A stretch of DNA of 64,000 nucleotides, taken from positions 1 through 64,000 of the forward strand of contig JBFWRK010000023.1 of NCBI GenBank assembly GCA_050248955.1, in the 5' to 3' direction. A program made the position numbers and the translations under genes. Every line of letters starts with the position of its first letter. Position 1 is the stretch's first letter. This stretch comes from JBFWRK01 sp050248955 (GTDB taxonomy: Bacteria > Actinomycetota > Acidimicrobiia > Acidimicrobiales > Ilumatobacteraceae). Shown in pieces: positions 33,457 to 41,828 of this stretch. The notes under the pieces were generated by a model. The model was not told the DNA's origin, did no database searches, and saw only the letters and a list, made by a program, of their open reading frames with translations.

Positions 33457-34859
33457 CGTTCGCTCACCGGGAAGCACACGACGAAGCGCGACCCGCCACC
33501 CGGTCGGTCCTCGACCCAGGCCCGGCCGCCGTGCGACTGCGCGTGCTCGGCGACCAGCGCGAGGCCGAGCCCCGTGCCGATGCGGTGGCGCGCCGCGGTG
33601 CCGCGGGCGAAGCGCTCGAAGATCCGGTTCCGCTCGCTCATCGCGACGCCAGGACCGCCGTCCTCGACAGCCAGCTCGATCATCGGCCGGTCGTTCTCGT
33701 AAGAGCTCGACAGCGTCATCCGCAGCGGCCCGCCTCCGTGCTGACGGGCGTTGTCGAGCAGGTTGGCGACGATCCGCTCGAGCCGTCGCTTGTCGACGCT
33801 GATCGGCCGGTCGGCACCGGGACCGATCTCGATCGGCACGTCCCCGAACCCGTAGCGAGCGGCGATTCGGCGGGCGAGATCGGGCAGCGCGACCTCTTCG
33901 ACGTGCAGGTCGGGGGCGCCGGCGTCGAGCCGGGAGAGCTCGAGCAGGTCGAGCACGAGCTGGTCGAACCGGCGTACCTGGCTCACGACGACGTCGAGCG
34001 CCTGCTGGCTGCGATCGCTCAGGTCCGCCCGTCGGGCGTCGAGCACCTCGACGGCGGCCGTGAGCGCGGTGATCGGCGAGCGCAGCTCGTGGCTCACGTC
34101 CGAAGCGAACTGCGCCTCGCGGTGGATGCGGGCCTGCATCGCATCGGCCATGTCGTTGAACGAGCGAGCCACGCGGTCGAGGTCCGGGTCGTCCTCGGGT
34201 GGCAGTCGGGTGTCGAGCCCGCCCGACGCGAGCTTCGTCGCGACGTCGGCGACGCGGGAGAGCGGGCGCAGCAGCCGCCGGCTGGCCCACCACCCGATGC
34301 CGGCTGCCGTGAGCGTGCTGATCGCGGCGCCGATCGCGACGGACGTGGCGATGAACCGCAGCGTGCGCTCGACGTCGTCGAGCGGGAAGCCCTCGTAGTA
34401 CTGCGCCTCGGACTCGCGGATCGTCACGCCGACGACGAGGTACGGCTCGCCGTCGAGGTCGAGGTTCTGGATGCCGCTGCGTCCTGCCTCGACGTTCGCC
34501 CGCAGCGCCTCCGGCATGTCGGTCTGGTTCACGCCGAGGCCGGTGGTCGTGAACGTCTTGTCCTCGGGATCGAGGTGGAGGATCGCGAAGCCGCGGCTGC
34601 CCTCGGTCGGCACGGCCTGCACGACGAGGTTGGCCTGGTCGCGGCGGCTGCGCAGCTCGCCGCGCACGAAGGTCGCGTTCACGAGCGTCTGCGCCTGGGC
34701 TGCGCTCTTGCGCTGGTCGAGCAGGTAGTTGCGGGCGACCGCGAACGTCACCGATGCGAGCGCGACCGCGGACAGCAGCCCGGCGAGGGAGAAGAAGAGC
34801 GTCGCTCGTGCCCGCAAGCCGATGGACCGGCGAGACGGGACGGACGGACGGCGCAGCAC
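33453..34859 (-). CDS. Sensor histidine kinase, MtrB-like
   Basis: The 468-residue kinase has TM1 at ~18-41, an extracytoplasmic sensor of ~125 residues, TM2 at ~168-192, a HAMP domain (~193-245), a HisKA domain with His257 (FASDVSHELRSPIT) and a HATPase_c domain with N box NLLDNARQHG, G1 VEDGGPGV and G2 GTGLGLALV. The GTG at 34859 is chosen because the membrane segment follows after ~17 residues; GGAGG lies very close (1 nt) to it, so the true start is uncertain. Coupling to a GerMN lipoprotein and proximity to an OmpR-type regulator suggest a MtrAB-like cell-envelope system. Confidence 0.92.
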   Translation of the reverse strand: MLRRPSVPSRRSIGLRARATLFFSLAGLLSAVALASVTFAVARNYLLDQRKSAAQAQTLVNATFVRGELRSRRDQANLVVQAVPTEGSRGFAILHLDPEDKTFTTTGLGVNQTDMPEALRANVEAGRSGIQNLDLDGEPYLVVGVTIRESEAQYYEGFPLDDVERTLRFIATSVAIGAAISTLTAAGIGWWASRRLLRPLSRVADVATKLASGGLDTRLPPEDDPDLDRVARSFNDMADAMQARIHREAQFASDVSHELRSPITALTAAVEVLDARRADLSDRSQQALDVVVSQVRRFDQLVLDLLELSRLDAGAPDLHVEEVALPDLARRIAARYGFGDVPIEIGPGADRPISVDKRRLERIVANLLDNARQHGGGPLRMTLSSSYENDRPMIELAVEDGGPGVAMSERNRIFERFARGTAARHRIGTGLGLALVAEHAQSHGGRAWVEDRPGGGSRFVVCFPVSER

Positions 34860-35067
34860 GCCTCCAGTGTGGTCGATCGGGTCGCGCGAACCGCGGTCAT
34901 GGTTGCCGTTCAACCGGTGGTCGAACGGTCGAACCGGGGACCCGTCGTCGGACTGCACCGGTGTCGAGGAGCGGCGCGGAACGGTCGAACTCGGCGACGA
35001 CGAGGCGGGCACGGATCTCCACTCGATACATTCAGGGCCGACGATGCCCGTCGAGCGATCTCGCTGT

Positions 35068-35104
35068 CCGGTGAGGTACCAGGGGGAGGGAGGCACCTCA
35101 CCGG
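35068..35104. promoter_or_regulatory. Stem-loop with 10-bp perfect arms
   Basis: CCGGTGAGGT (35068-35077) and ACCTCACCGG (35095-35104) are separated by a purine-rich 17-nt loop. It could be a leader structure of the regulator transcript or an attenuator; no T run follows. Confidence 0.4.
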
Positions 35105-35134
35105 GGCAGCGTGAACACCTGTCACACTGCTGGT

Positions 35135-35182
35135 CGTTTGTTACGGCCGAACGCGAGGATTGTGCGCTTTCGGTAACAAACG
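35135..35182. promoter_or_regulatory. Inverted repeat of MtrA-like GTTAC boxes before the response regulator
   Basis: CGTTTGTTAC (35135-35144) and GTAACAAACG (35173-35182) are perfect 10-bp inverted arms 28 bp apart. GTAAC/GTTAC pairs are characteristic of MtrA-type binding sites, so autoregulation of the adjacent regulator is plausible. Confidence 0.5.
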
Positions 35183-35207
35183 GCGACCGATCGGAATCGA
35201 GCCCACT

Positions 35208-35900
35208 GTGCACTCCCTGCTGTTCATCGAGGACGACGACCAGATCCGCCTCGCCCTGCGATTGGCGCTGGAGGACGAAGGCTACGACGTGCGCGAGGCC
35301 GCCACGGGCCGTGAGGGGCTGCAGATGTTCGAGGACGCCGAGCCCGATCTCGTCCTGCTCGATCTCCGGCTGCCCGACATGTCGGGCTTCGAGGTCTGCC
35401 GCCAGCTGCGCTCGAACAGCATCGTGCCGATCATCATCGTGACGGCCCAGACCGACACGTACGACATGGTCGCCGGACTCGAGGCCGGCGCTGACGACTA
35501 CGTGACGAAGCCGGTCGTCCCGAAGGAGCTCGCCGCCCGCATCCGCGCTCATCTCCGCCGGGTGCAGCTCCACGAGACCAGCCCGGCCTCGTCGATCGGC
35601 CACGTGGCGACGTTCGGTGACGTCGAGGTGCGCCGCGAGCAGGGCATCGTGCTGAAGGACGGCAAGGAGGTGAGCCTCACGAAGACCGAGTTCCACCTCC
35701 TGTGCGAGTTCGCCGACCACGCCGGCCTCGTCCTCTCGCGGGACCAGCTGCTCGAGCGGGTCTGGGGTTACGAGTACCTCGGCGACAGCCGCCTCGTCGA
35801 CGCCCACGTGCGCCGCCTCCGGGTGAAGATCGAGGACCAGCCCGACGAGCCACGACTCATCGTCACCGTCCGGGGCATCGGTTATCGGTTGCAGACATGA
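35208..35900 (+). CDS. OmpR/PhoB-type response regulator
   Basis: The 230-residue regulator has a receiver domain with the acidic pocket FIEDDDQIR, phospho-acceptor Asp52 (VLLDLRLPD), Thr in VTAQT and Lys101 (YVTKPV), then a winged-helix DNA-binding domain (SLTKTEFHLLCEFADHAG, VLSRDQLLERVWGYEY, VDAHVRRLRVKIE, VRGIGYRL). The GTG at 35208 is chosen because the receiver fold begins at its third residue; a GTG at 35160 would add 16 residues of unlikely sequence overlapping the inverted repeat. Divergent from the kinase, it is the likely cognate regulator. Confidence 0.93.
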   Translation: MHSLLFIEDDDQIRLALRLALEDEGYDVREAATGREGLQMFEDAEPDLVLLDLRLPDMSGFEVCRQLRSNSIVPIIIVTAQTDTYDMVAGLEAGADDYVTKPVVPKELAARIRAHLRRVQLHETSPASSIGHVATFGDVEVRREQGIVLKDGKEVSLTKTEFHLLCEFADHAGLVLSRDQLLERVWGYEYLGDSRLVDAHVRRLRVKIEDQPDEPRLIVTVRGIGYRLQT

Positions 35901-35988
35901 CCGTGCGCGGGTCGGCCAGGAGCAGGTTCACGGAGTCGTCACAGAGCGAACACGGACGCGACACGATCGCTGACGAAGGTCTCCGACC

Positions 35989-37443
35989 GTGATGACTGTC
36001 GACGATCTCCTCCTCCGCCACCCCTGGGACGAGCTGCTGGAGGCCGACGGCACGCCGCGCCCGGCAGCCCGACCGCTCATCGAGCAGCTCGACGCTCTGG
36101 GGCTGTCCGAGCTCCAGGCGCGGCAGGATCTCGCCGATCTCGACATCGTCACGTCCGGTGTGACGTTCACCGTCTACGACGACGGGCGCGGCATCGACCG
36201 CGCCTGGCCGTTCGACCTGATCCCGCGGATCATCGAGGCGGAGGAGTGGCGGCGCATCGAGCGCGGGCTGTGCCAGCGCCTGCGGGCGCTGAACATGTTC
36301 ATCGACGATCTCTACAACGAACAGCGCGTGCTCCACGAGGGGGTCTTCCCGGCCGAGCTGCTCGCCGGCTCGGTCAACTTCCGCCCCGAGTGCCGCGGCG
36401 TGCGCCCCAAGTTCGGCGTCTGGGCGCACATCAGCGGTTCCGACCTCGTGCGCGACGCCGACGGCGCCGTCTACGTGCTGGAGGACAACCTGCGGGTGCC
36501 GTCCGGCGTCAGCTACGTGCTGCAGAACCGCGCGATCTCGAAACGGGTCTTCGCCGAGCTGTTCGAGCGGCATAGCATCCTGCCGGTCGACGGGTACACC
36601 GACCGGTTGTACGAGCTGCTCGTGTCGCTCGCGCCGGAGCACAGGAACACCCCGAACGTCGTCGTGCTCACGCCGGGGCAGTACAACTCGGCGTACTTCG
36701 AGCACTCGTACCTCGCGCGCTGCATGGGGGTGCCGCTGGTCGAGGGCCGCGATCTCATGGTCGGTGAGGACGACGTCGTGTACATGCGCACCGTCGCAGG
36801 AGCGCAGCGGGTCGACGTCATCTACCGGCGGGTCGACGACGTGTTCCTCGACCCGGAGGTCTTCCGGCCGGATTCCGCACTCGGTGTCGCCGGGCTCATG
36901 CGTGCGTGGCGGGCCGGCAACGTCGGCATCGCCAACGCGCCCGGCGCGGGTGTCGCGGACGACAAGGTCGTCTACGCGTGGGTGCCCGACCTCATCCGGT
37001 TCTACCTCGGCGAGGAGCCGCTGCTCCCGAACGTGCCGACGTGGCGGTGCCTGTACGAGGACGAGCGGACGTACGTGCTCGAGCACCTGACCGAGCTCGT
37101 GGTCAAGCCGGCGAACGAGAGCGGCGGCTACGGCATCGTGATGGGCGACCGATCGACGGAGGACGAGCTGCGGGCGTGCGCCGATGCGATCCGTGCCGAC
37201 CCGCGGAACTGGGTGGCGCAGCCGATCCTCTCGCTCTCGACCGCACCGACGTTGTGCGACGGCGAGATCGTGTCGCGCCACGTGGACCTGCGGCCGTTCA
37301 TCCTCACCGGCGAGTCGAGCTACGCGACCGCCGGCGGTCTGACGCGCGTCGCGTTGCGGGCGGGCTCGTTGATCGTGAACTCCTCGCAGGGCGGCGGCAG
37401 CAAGGACACCTGGATCGTCGAGATGGGAGCGCCTGCGCCGTGA
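35989..37443 (+). CDS. Circularly permuted ATP-grasp type 2 protein (DUF404/407)
   Basis: The 484-residue protein matches the circularly permuted ATP-grasp family: GVTFTVYDDGRGIDRAWPFD, the VYVLEDNLRVPSGVSYVLQN motif, RCMGVPLVEGRDLM, LVVKPANESGGYGIVMG and the C-terminal VDLRPFILTGE and SSQGGGSKDTW. The family is predicted to ligate amino acids or peptides with ATP hydrolysis (Iyer and Aravind). The start is a GTG at 35989 or the adjacent ATG at 35992. Its stop overlaps the start of an alpha-E gene by 4 nt. It is the first gene of a four-gene cluster ending in a transglutaminase. Confidence 0.93.
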   Translation: MMTVDDLLLRHPWDELLEADGTPRPAARPLIEQLDALGLSELQARQDLADLDIVTSGVTFTVYDDGRGIDRAWPFDLIPRIIEAEEWRRIERGLCQRLRALNMFIDDLYNEQRVLHEGVFPAELLAGSVNFRPECRGVRPKFGVWAHISGSDLVRDADGAVYVLEDNLRVPSGVSYVLQNRAISKRVFAELFERHSILPVDGYTDRLYELLVSLAPEHRNTPNVVVLTPGQYNSAYFEHSYLARCMGVPLVEGRDLMVGEDDVVYMRTVAGAQRVDVIYRRVDDVFLDPEVFRPDSALGVAGLMRAWRAGNVGIANAPGAGVADDKVVYAWVPDLIRFYLGEEPLLPNVPTWRCLYEDERTYVLEHLTELVVKPANESGGYGIVMGDRSTEDELRACADAIRADPRNWVAQPILSLSTAPTLCDGEIVSRHVDLRPFILTGESSYATAGGLTRVALRAGSLIVNSSQGGGSKDTWIVEMGAPAP

Positions 37444-38396
37444 CGCCGGCCGAGGCGCGGATCCCCCTCCTGTCGCGGGTCGCGGAGCATCTCTACTGGG
37501 GTGCCCGCTACCTCGAGCGAGCGGTGGGCGCGGCGAGGATCCTGCGGGCGTACAGCGAGACGATCGTCGACCTGCCGACGTCCGTCGTCGCGAGCTGGGA
37601 GCCGCTGCTCGCCGTCGCCGGCAGCCGCGAAGCCTTCGACCGTGCCCACGAGACGCCCGACGAGACGTCGATCATGGAGTTCCTCGTCGCCGACGAGGGC
37701 AACCAGGGTTCGGTCGTCGCCAGCGTGGTGCAGGCCCGGGCGAACTTCAGGACGGTGCGCGAGGTCATCCCGGAGACGATGTGGCGCGTCGTCAACGACC
37801 TGCACCTGTACGTCACGAGCGACCGTTCGGATGGCGTGCGCCGCCGCAGCCGGCATCGCTTCTTCGATCGGATCGTCGCCGACTGCGAGCGGCTCGACGG
37901 CGTACGGACTTCGACGATGCTGCGCGACGAGGCGTACGAGTTCGTCCGCCTCGGCCAGGCGATCGAGCGTGCGGACATGACCACACGGGTTCTCGGTGTC
38001 CGGGCGGCCGACCTCTTGACGGGAAACCGGCCGCGCGCCACGTACGACGACGTGCAGTGGATGGGGGTGTTGCGGTCGCTGGCGGCGTTCCAGGCGTTCC
38101 AGCGCTCGACGCGATCACCCATCGCGCCCGACGCTGTCGTCTCCTTCGTGCTGCACGACCAGACGTTCCCCCGCTCGGTCGCGGCGAACCTGCGACGCAT
38201 CACGCAGGCCGCGCAGTCGCTCCCCGCGGCGCCGGCCGTCCTCGCCGAAGCGGAGCGTGCCGAGGTAGGCCTCGCCGCGTTGTCCCTCGACTCCCTCGAC
38301 GGCATCAGCCTCGACAAGGCCATGGATCGGGCGCAGCTCGCGCTCGCATCGATCCACGGCCAGATCGCAGCCGCCTACTTTCTCGATGGTGAGTGA
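37440..38396 (+). CDS. Alpha-E domain protein (DUF403)
   Basis: The 318-residue all-helical protein has the alpha-E signatures LLSRVAEHLYWGARYLERAV near the start (as LLSRVAEHLYWG and ARYLERAV), an internal FVRLGQAIERADMTTRVLGV, and a C-terminal helix. Alpha-E proteins accompany circularly permuted ATP-grasp ligases, probably as a partner handling the same substrate. It starts at GTG with a 4-nt overlap from the ATP-grasp gene. A second alpha-E domain is fused to the C-terminus of the next protein, with which it overlaps by 11 nt. Confidence 0.9.
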   Translation: MTPAEARIPLLSRVAEHLYWGARYLERAVGAARILRAYSETIVDLPTSVVASWEPLLAVAGSREAFDRAHETPDETSIMEFLVADEGNQGSVVASVVQARANFRTVREVIPETMWRVVNDLHLYVTSDRSDGVRRRSRHRFFDRIVADCERLDGVRTSTMLRDEAYEFVRLGQAIERADMTTRVLGVRAADLLTGNRPRATYDDVQWMGVLRSLAAFQAFQRSTRSPIAPDAVVSFVLHDQTFPRSVAANLRRITQAAQSLPAAPAVLAEAERAEVGLAALSLDSLDGISLDKAMDRAQLALASIHGQIAAAYFLDGE

Positions 38397-40896
38397 GCCC
38401 CTGCCGTTCCGCTACCGGCCCATGGTGGATCGCTTCGACGAGGCGGTCACACCTGCTGGTGAGCTCGCGGACGCATGGCGAACGGTCGCTTCGGGATTCG
38501 CGGGGATCGGCGACGACCGGCTGCTGAGGTTGCGCGAGGACGCGGCCCGGCTGCTCGATGCGCAGGCGTCGACCCACCTCGTGCACGATGACACCGCAGC
38601 CGCGAGCCGGCCGTGGGAGCTCGACCCGGTTCCGATCGCGATCGGCGCGGACGAGTGGCACAGCATCTCGCAGGGGATCGCGCAGCGGGTGCTGCTCCTG
38701 GAGGCGGTGCTCGGCGACCTCTACGGCGACCGCCGGTTGCTCGCGGAGGGCGTCGTGCCGGTCGAGGCCGTCGCCGGTCAGGCCGCGTACCGCTTGCCGC
38801 TCATCGGCGCCAGACCGCCGGCCGGGCCGCGGATCGTCGTCTACGGCATCGATCTCGTCCGCACCGCGGACGGCGTCTGGCGGGTGCTGCGCGATGCCAC
38901 CGACGCTCCTGCCGGCCTCGGCTACGCGATGCTCAACCGGGCCGTGCTGTCGCGGCTGCTGCCCGAGCCGTTCCGTGCGGGCGGTGTCGCCCGGCTGCTG
39001 CCGTTCGAGGCGGTGCTCAGGGCCGCGCTCGCCGCCGCCACGCCCTCGCAGCGGGAACGCTCGCGCGTCGTCGTGCTGACGGGTGGGGTCGATCACGATT
39101 CGTACGTCGAGCACGCACTGCTCGCGTCGACCCTCGGCTACCACCTCGCCGAGCCGCAGGACCTCGTCGTCCGCGAGGGGCGGGTGTGGCTCCACTCGAT
39201 CGAGGGGCTCGAGCCGGTCGACGTCGTGTACCGGCGGCTCGACGATGCGTCGGCCGACCCGTTGGAGCTCGGCGTCGTCGGCGGCGTGCCCGGGCTGACC
39301 CTCGCGGCCAGGTCTGGTCGGGTCGGGATGGCGAACCACCTCGGCTCCGCGCTGGCGGGATCACTCGGGCTCCAACCGTTCCTCGATGCCTGCTCGCGGC
39401 ACCTGCTGGGTGAGGAGCTGCGACTGGCTCCGATCCCGGCGATCTGGTGCGGCGACGCCCAGGCCCGTGCCGAGGTCGAGGCGGACATCGGGCGGTTCGT
39501 GCTCCACGACACGACGCCCCGCCGGGAGGTTGCCGCTGGGGCTCGAGCCGTGTTCGGTGACCGGCTCGACGGCGTCGAGGAGACGCGGTGGAGGGCGCTG
39601 CTGCGCGACGCGCCCGAGCGCGTCGTCGCCCAGGAGCACGTGCGCTTCGCGAGCTCGCCGGTGCTCGGAGCGAACGGCCCGGAGCCCGGTGAGGTCACCG
39701 TTCGCCTGATCGCGGTCCACGGGCCGGACGGCGTCGAGGTGCTCCCGGGCGGGGTGGCCCGGGTCGTCGACGAGTCGATCCCCGTCGTCGCCCAGCCGCG
39801 CGGCGCTGCGCGAGGCGTCGTCAAGGACGTCTGGGTCGTCGGCGTTCCCGGCCGGCCGTCCGGGCGGGTCGCCGCCCGGATGGCGCTCGACTCGGTCGAT
39901 CTGCGCGACTCACTGCCGACGCGCGCAGCGGAGGCGCTGACCTGGGTCGGGCGGTACCTCGAGCGAGCCGATGCGACCACGCGGCTGGCGAAGGTCGTCG
40001 CTGCGCGGGCGGGGGAGGACCCTTCCCTGCCGACTGCGGGCGACGGTGCCTGGCTGCGGGTCGTGGCCGCCGGCCTCCGTTCCGGCGTCGGTCGTCCGGC
40101 ACCCGCCGACACCGTGCCCGATCCACCGCTCGGCGAGATCCTCGGCCAGGCGCTGCAGGGCGAGCGTGGCCTTGCCGGCTCGCTGCTCTCGCTCGGCCGG
40201 AGCGCGGGCGCTGTCCGCCAGTACCTCTCGCGCTCGACATCGGGGGTGCTGCGCGATCTCGCAGCCCTCGCCGAGGTGATCCGCGCCGATGCCGCCAGCC
40301 TCCCGTCTCCCGGGTCCGTGGAGGCGCAGCTCGACCGGGTGATCGTCGACCTTGCCGCGCTCGCGGGCCTGATCGCCGAGAGCATGGTCCGCGGGCCGGC
40401 CTGGCGGTTCCTCGACATGGGGCGCCGCGTCGAGCGGGTACTGATCACGGCAGGGTCCTTCGAGGCGATGCTGTCCGCACCTGTCCTGCCCGCGCTGCAG
40501 GGGATCGTGCTCGACTCCGTGCTCGCCGCCCACGAGAGCCTCGTTGCCTACCGTCGCCGCTACCGGACCGACCCCGAGCTCGACAACGTGCTCGACCTGC
40601 TCGCTGCCGACGACACGAACCCGAGGTCGTTGCAGTTCCAGCTCGACCGGCTGCGCGAGCTCGTGCTCGCCCTCCCGGCCCGCCCGTCACGTCAGCGGCT
40701 GGCCGACCTCGTGGAGACTGCCGCGAGCGGCGTCGCCGCGTCGCCGTGGCTGGACGACGCGGTCGTCAAGGGCCGTCGGATGGGCGTCGAACGACTCGTG
40801 CTCGACGTGCGCGGTCCGATGCTCGCGTTCGCCGCCGAGCTCGCCGACGGGTGGTTCGCCGAGCTGCCGCTCCATCGGATGGGACGCCACGGATGA
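38386..40896 (+). CDS. Fusion of circularly permuted ATP-grasp and alpha-E domains
   Basis: The 836-residue protein has an N-terminal ATP-grasp type 2 part (residues ~80-480, with VVYGIDLVRTADGVWRVLRD, ATDAPAGLGYAMLNR, LVVREGRVWLHSIEG, and VARVVDESIPVVAQPRGAARG) and a C-terminal alpha-E part (from ~515, AEALTWVGRYLERADATTRL to FLDMGRRVERVL). It is thus a fused paralogue of the two preceding genes. Compared with the first ATP-grasp gene, the LEDNLRVPSG motif is changed to LRDATDAPAG and the region around LVVKPANESGGYG is missing or altered, so the two ligases probably differ in catalytic competence. It overlaps the transglutaminase gene by 4 nt. Confidence 0.92.
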   Translation: MVSEPLPFRYRPMVDRFDEAVTPAGELADAWRTVASGFAGIGDDRLLRLREDAARLLDAQASTHLVHDDTAAASRPWELDPVPIAIGADEWHSISQGIAQRVLLLEAVLGDLYGDRRLLAEGVVPVEAVAGQAAYRLPLIGARPPAGPRIVVYGIDLVRTADGVWRVLRDATDAPAGLGYAMLNRAVLSRLLPEPFRAGGVARLLPFEAVLRAALAAATPSQRERSRVVVLTGGVDHDSYVEHALLASTLGYHLAEPQDLVVREGRVWLHSIEGLEPVDVVYRRLDDASADPLELGVVGGVPGLTLAARSGRVGMANHLGSALAGSLGLQPFLDACSRHLLGEELRLAPIPAIWCGDAQARAEVEADIGRFVLHDTTPRREVAAGARAVFGDRLDGVEETRWRALLRDAPERVVAQEHVRFASSPVLGANGPEPGEVTVRLIAVHGPDGVEVLPGGVARVVDESIPVVAQPRGAARGVVKDVWVVGVPGRPSGRVAARMALDSVDLRDSLPTRAAEALTWVGRYLERADATTRLAKVVAARAGEDPSLPTAGDGAWLRVVAAGLRSGVGRPAPADTVPDPPLGEILGQALQGERGLAGSLLSLGRSAGAVRQYLSRSTSGVLRDLAALAEVIRADAASLPSPGSVEAQLDRVIVDLAALAGLIAESMVRGPAWRFLDMGRRVERVLITAGSFEAMLSAPVLPALQGIVLDSVLAAHESLVAYRRRYRTDPELDNVLDLLAADDTNPRSLQFQLDRLRELVLALPARPSRQRLADLVETAASGVAASPWLDDAVVKGRRMGVERLVLDVRGPMLAFAAELADGWFAELPLHRMGRHG

Positions 40897-41828
40897 CCGA
40901 CGCCGCCAGCGCGTCGGCTCGGGAGCCCGCCGACGAGGTCGTGTACGAGGTCTCCCACCGCACGACCTACCGCTACGGGGTGCGGATGAGCACCGGCGCG
41001 ACGCTCGCCCACCTGACGCCCCGGGCGACGCCGCTGCAGCGTGTGCTCGCGAGCGACCTCTCGATCGAGCCGACGGCCGACGAGCGGACCGACTGGGACG
41101 ACCCGTTCGGCAACCGGGTCACCTACGTGTCGGTCAACCGGCCGCACGACTCGCTCGAGCTCGTCGCCACGAGCACCGTGGCGATCGTGCCCTCCGCCTT
41201 CGACCCGACCGGTCCGCGGCCGTTCGAGGCATGGGATGCCGTCGCCGCCGCGCTCGACGACGATCGCTCGCCGCTCGGGCTCGATGCCCGTTCGTACCGC
41301 GTCGGCTCACGACTCGGCCCGACATCGGCAGCTGCCCGCGAGTACGCCGCGGCGTCGTTCCCCGCCGGTCGCGATCTGGTCGATGCGATGGCCGACCTGT
41401 GCCACCGGATCTACTCGGAGTTCGAGTTCGACTCCGCGTTCTCGGACACGACCACCCCGGTCAGCGACGTGCTGGAGCACCGGCGCGGCGTCTGCCAGGA
41501 CTTCGCCCACCTGGCGCTCTCCTGCCTGCGATCGCTGCGGTTGCCCGGCCGCTACGTCAGCGGCTACATCGAGACCGAGCCGCCGCCGGGCCAGGAGAAG
41601 CTGGTCGGTTCCGACGCGTCGCACGCCTGGGTCGCGTTCTACGTGCCGGCGCTCGGTTGGATCGACGTCGACCCGACCAACGATCAGCTGCCGACCCGGC
41701 GCCACATCACCGTCGGATGGGGCCGTGACTACGCGGATGTCGCACCGGTCCAGGGCGTGGTGTTCGGCCCGAACGCGAGCCAGGTGCTCGAAGTCGCGGT
41801 CGACGTCAGGCAGCGGGTTCCGTGCTGA
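40893..41828 (+). CDS. Transglutaminase-like protein closing the ATP-grasp/alpha-E cluster
   Basis: The 311-residue protein has a bacterial transglutaminase N-terminal beta domain (VSHRTTYRYGVRMSTGATLA) and a transglutaminase-like core with Cys201 (HRRGVCQDFAHLAL), His244 (DASHAWVAFYVP) and Asp260 (GWIDVDPTND). In this gene neighbourhood family it is predicted to cleave or crosslink the peptide made by the ATP-grasp ligases. No signal peptide is present. It is coupled by a 4-nt overlap to the fusion gene, and its 3' end overlaps the convergent carboxylase alpha gene by 23 nt. Confidence 0.92.
   Translation: MTDAASASAREPADEVVYEVSHRTTYRYGVRMSTGATLAHLTPRATPLQRVLASDLSIEPTADERTDWDDPFGNRVTYVSVNRPHDSLELVATSTVAIVPSAFDPTGPRPFEAWDAVAAALDDDRSPLGLDARSYRVGSRLGPTSAAAREYAAASFPAGRDLVDAMADLCHRIYSEFEFDSAFSDTTTPVSDVLEHRRGVCQDFAHLALSCLRSLRLPGRYVSGYIETEPPPGQEKLVGSDASHAWVAFYVPALGWIDVDPTNDQLPTRRHITVGWGRDYADVAPVQGVVFGPNASQVLEVAVDVRQRVPC

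Larger units (their letters stand above)
34860..35207. other. 348-bp intergenic region between divergent kinase and regulator genes
   Basis: No gene is supported here. It holds a 10-bp-stem hairpin (35068-35104) and an inverted repeat of GTTAC-type boxes (35135-35182) close to the regulator start. A TGTCACA word at 35120-35126 may add to these boxes. Confidence 0.6.
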
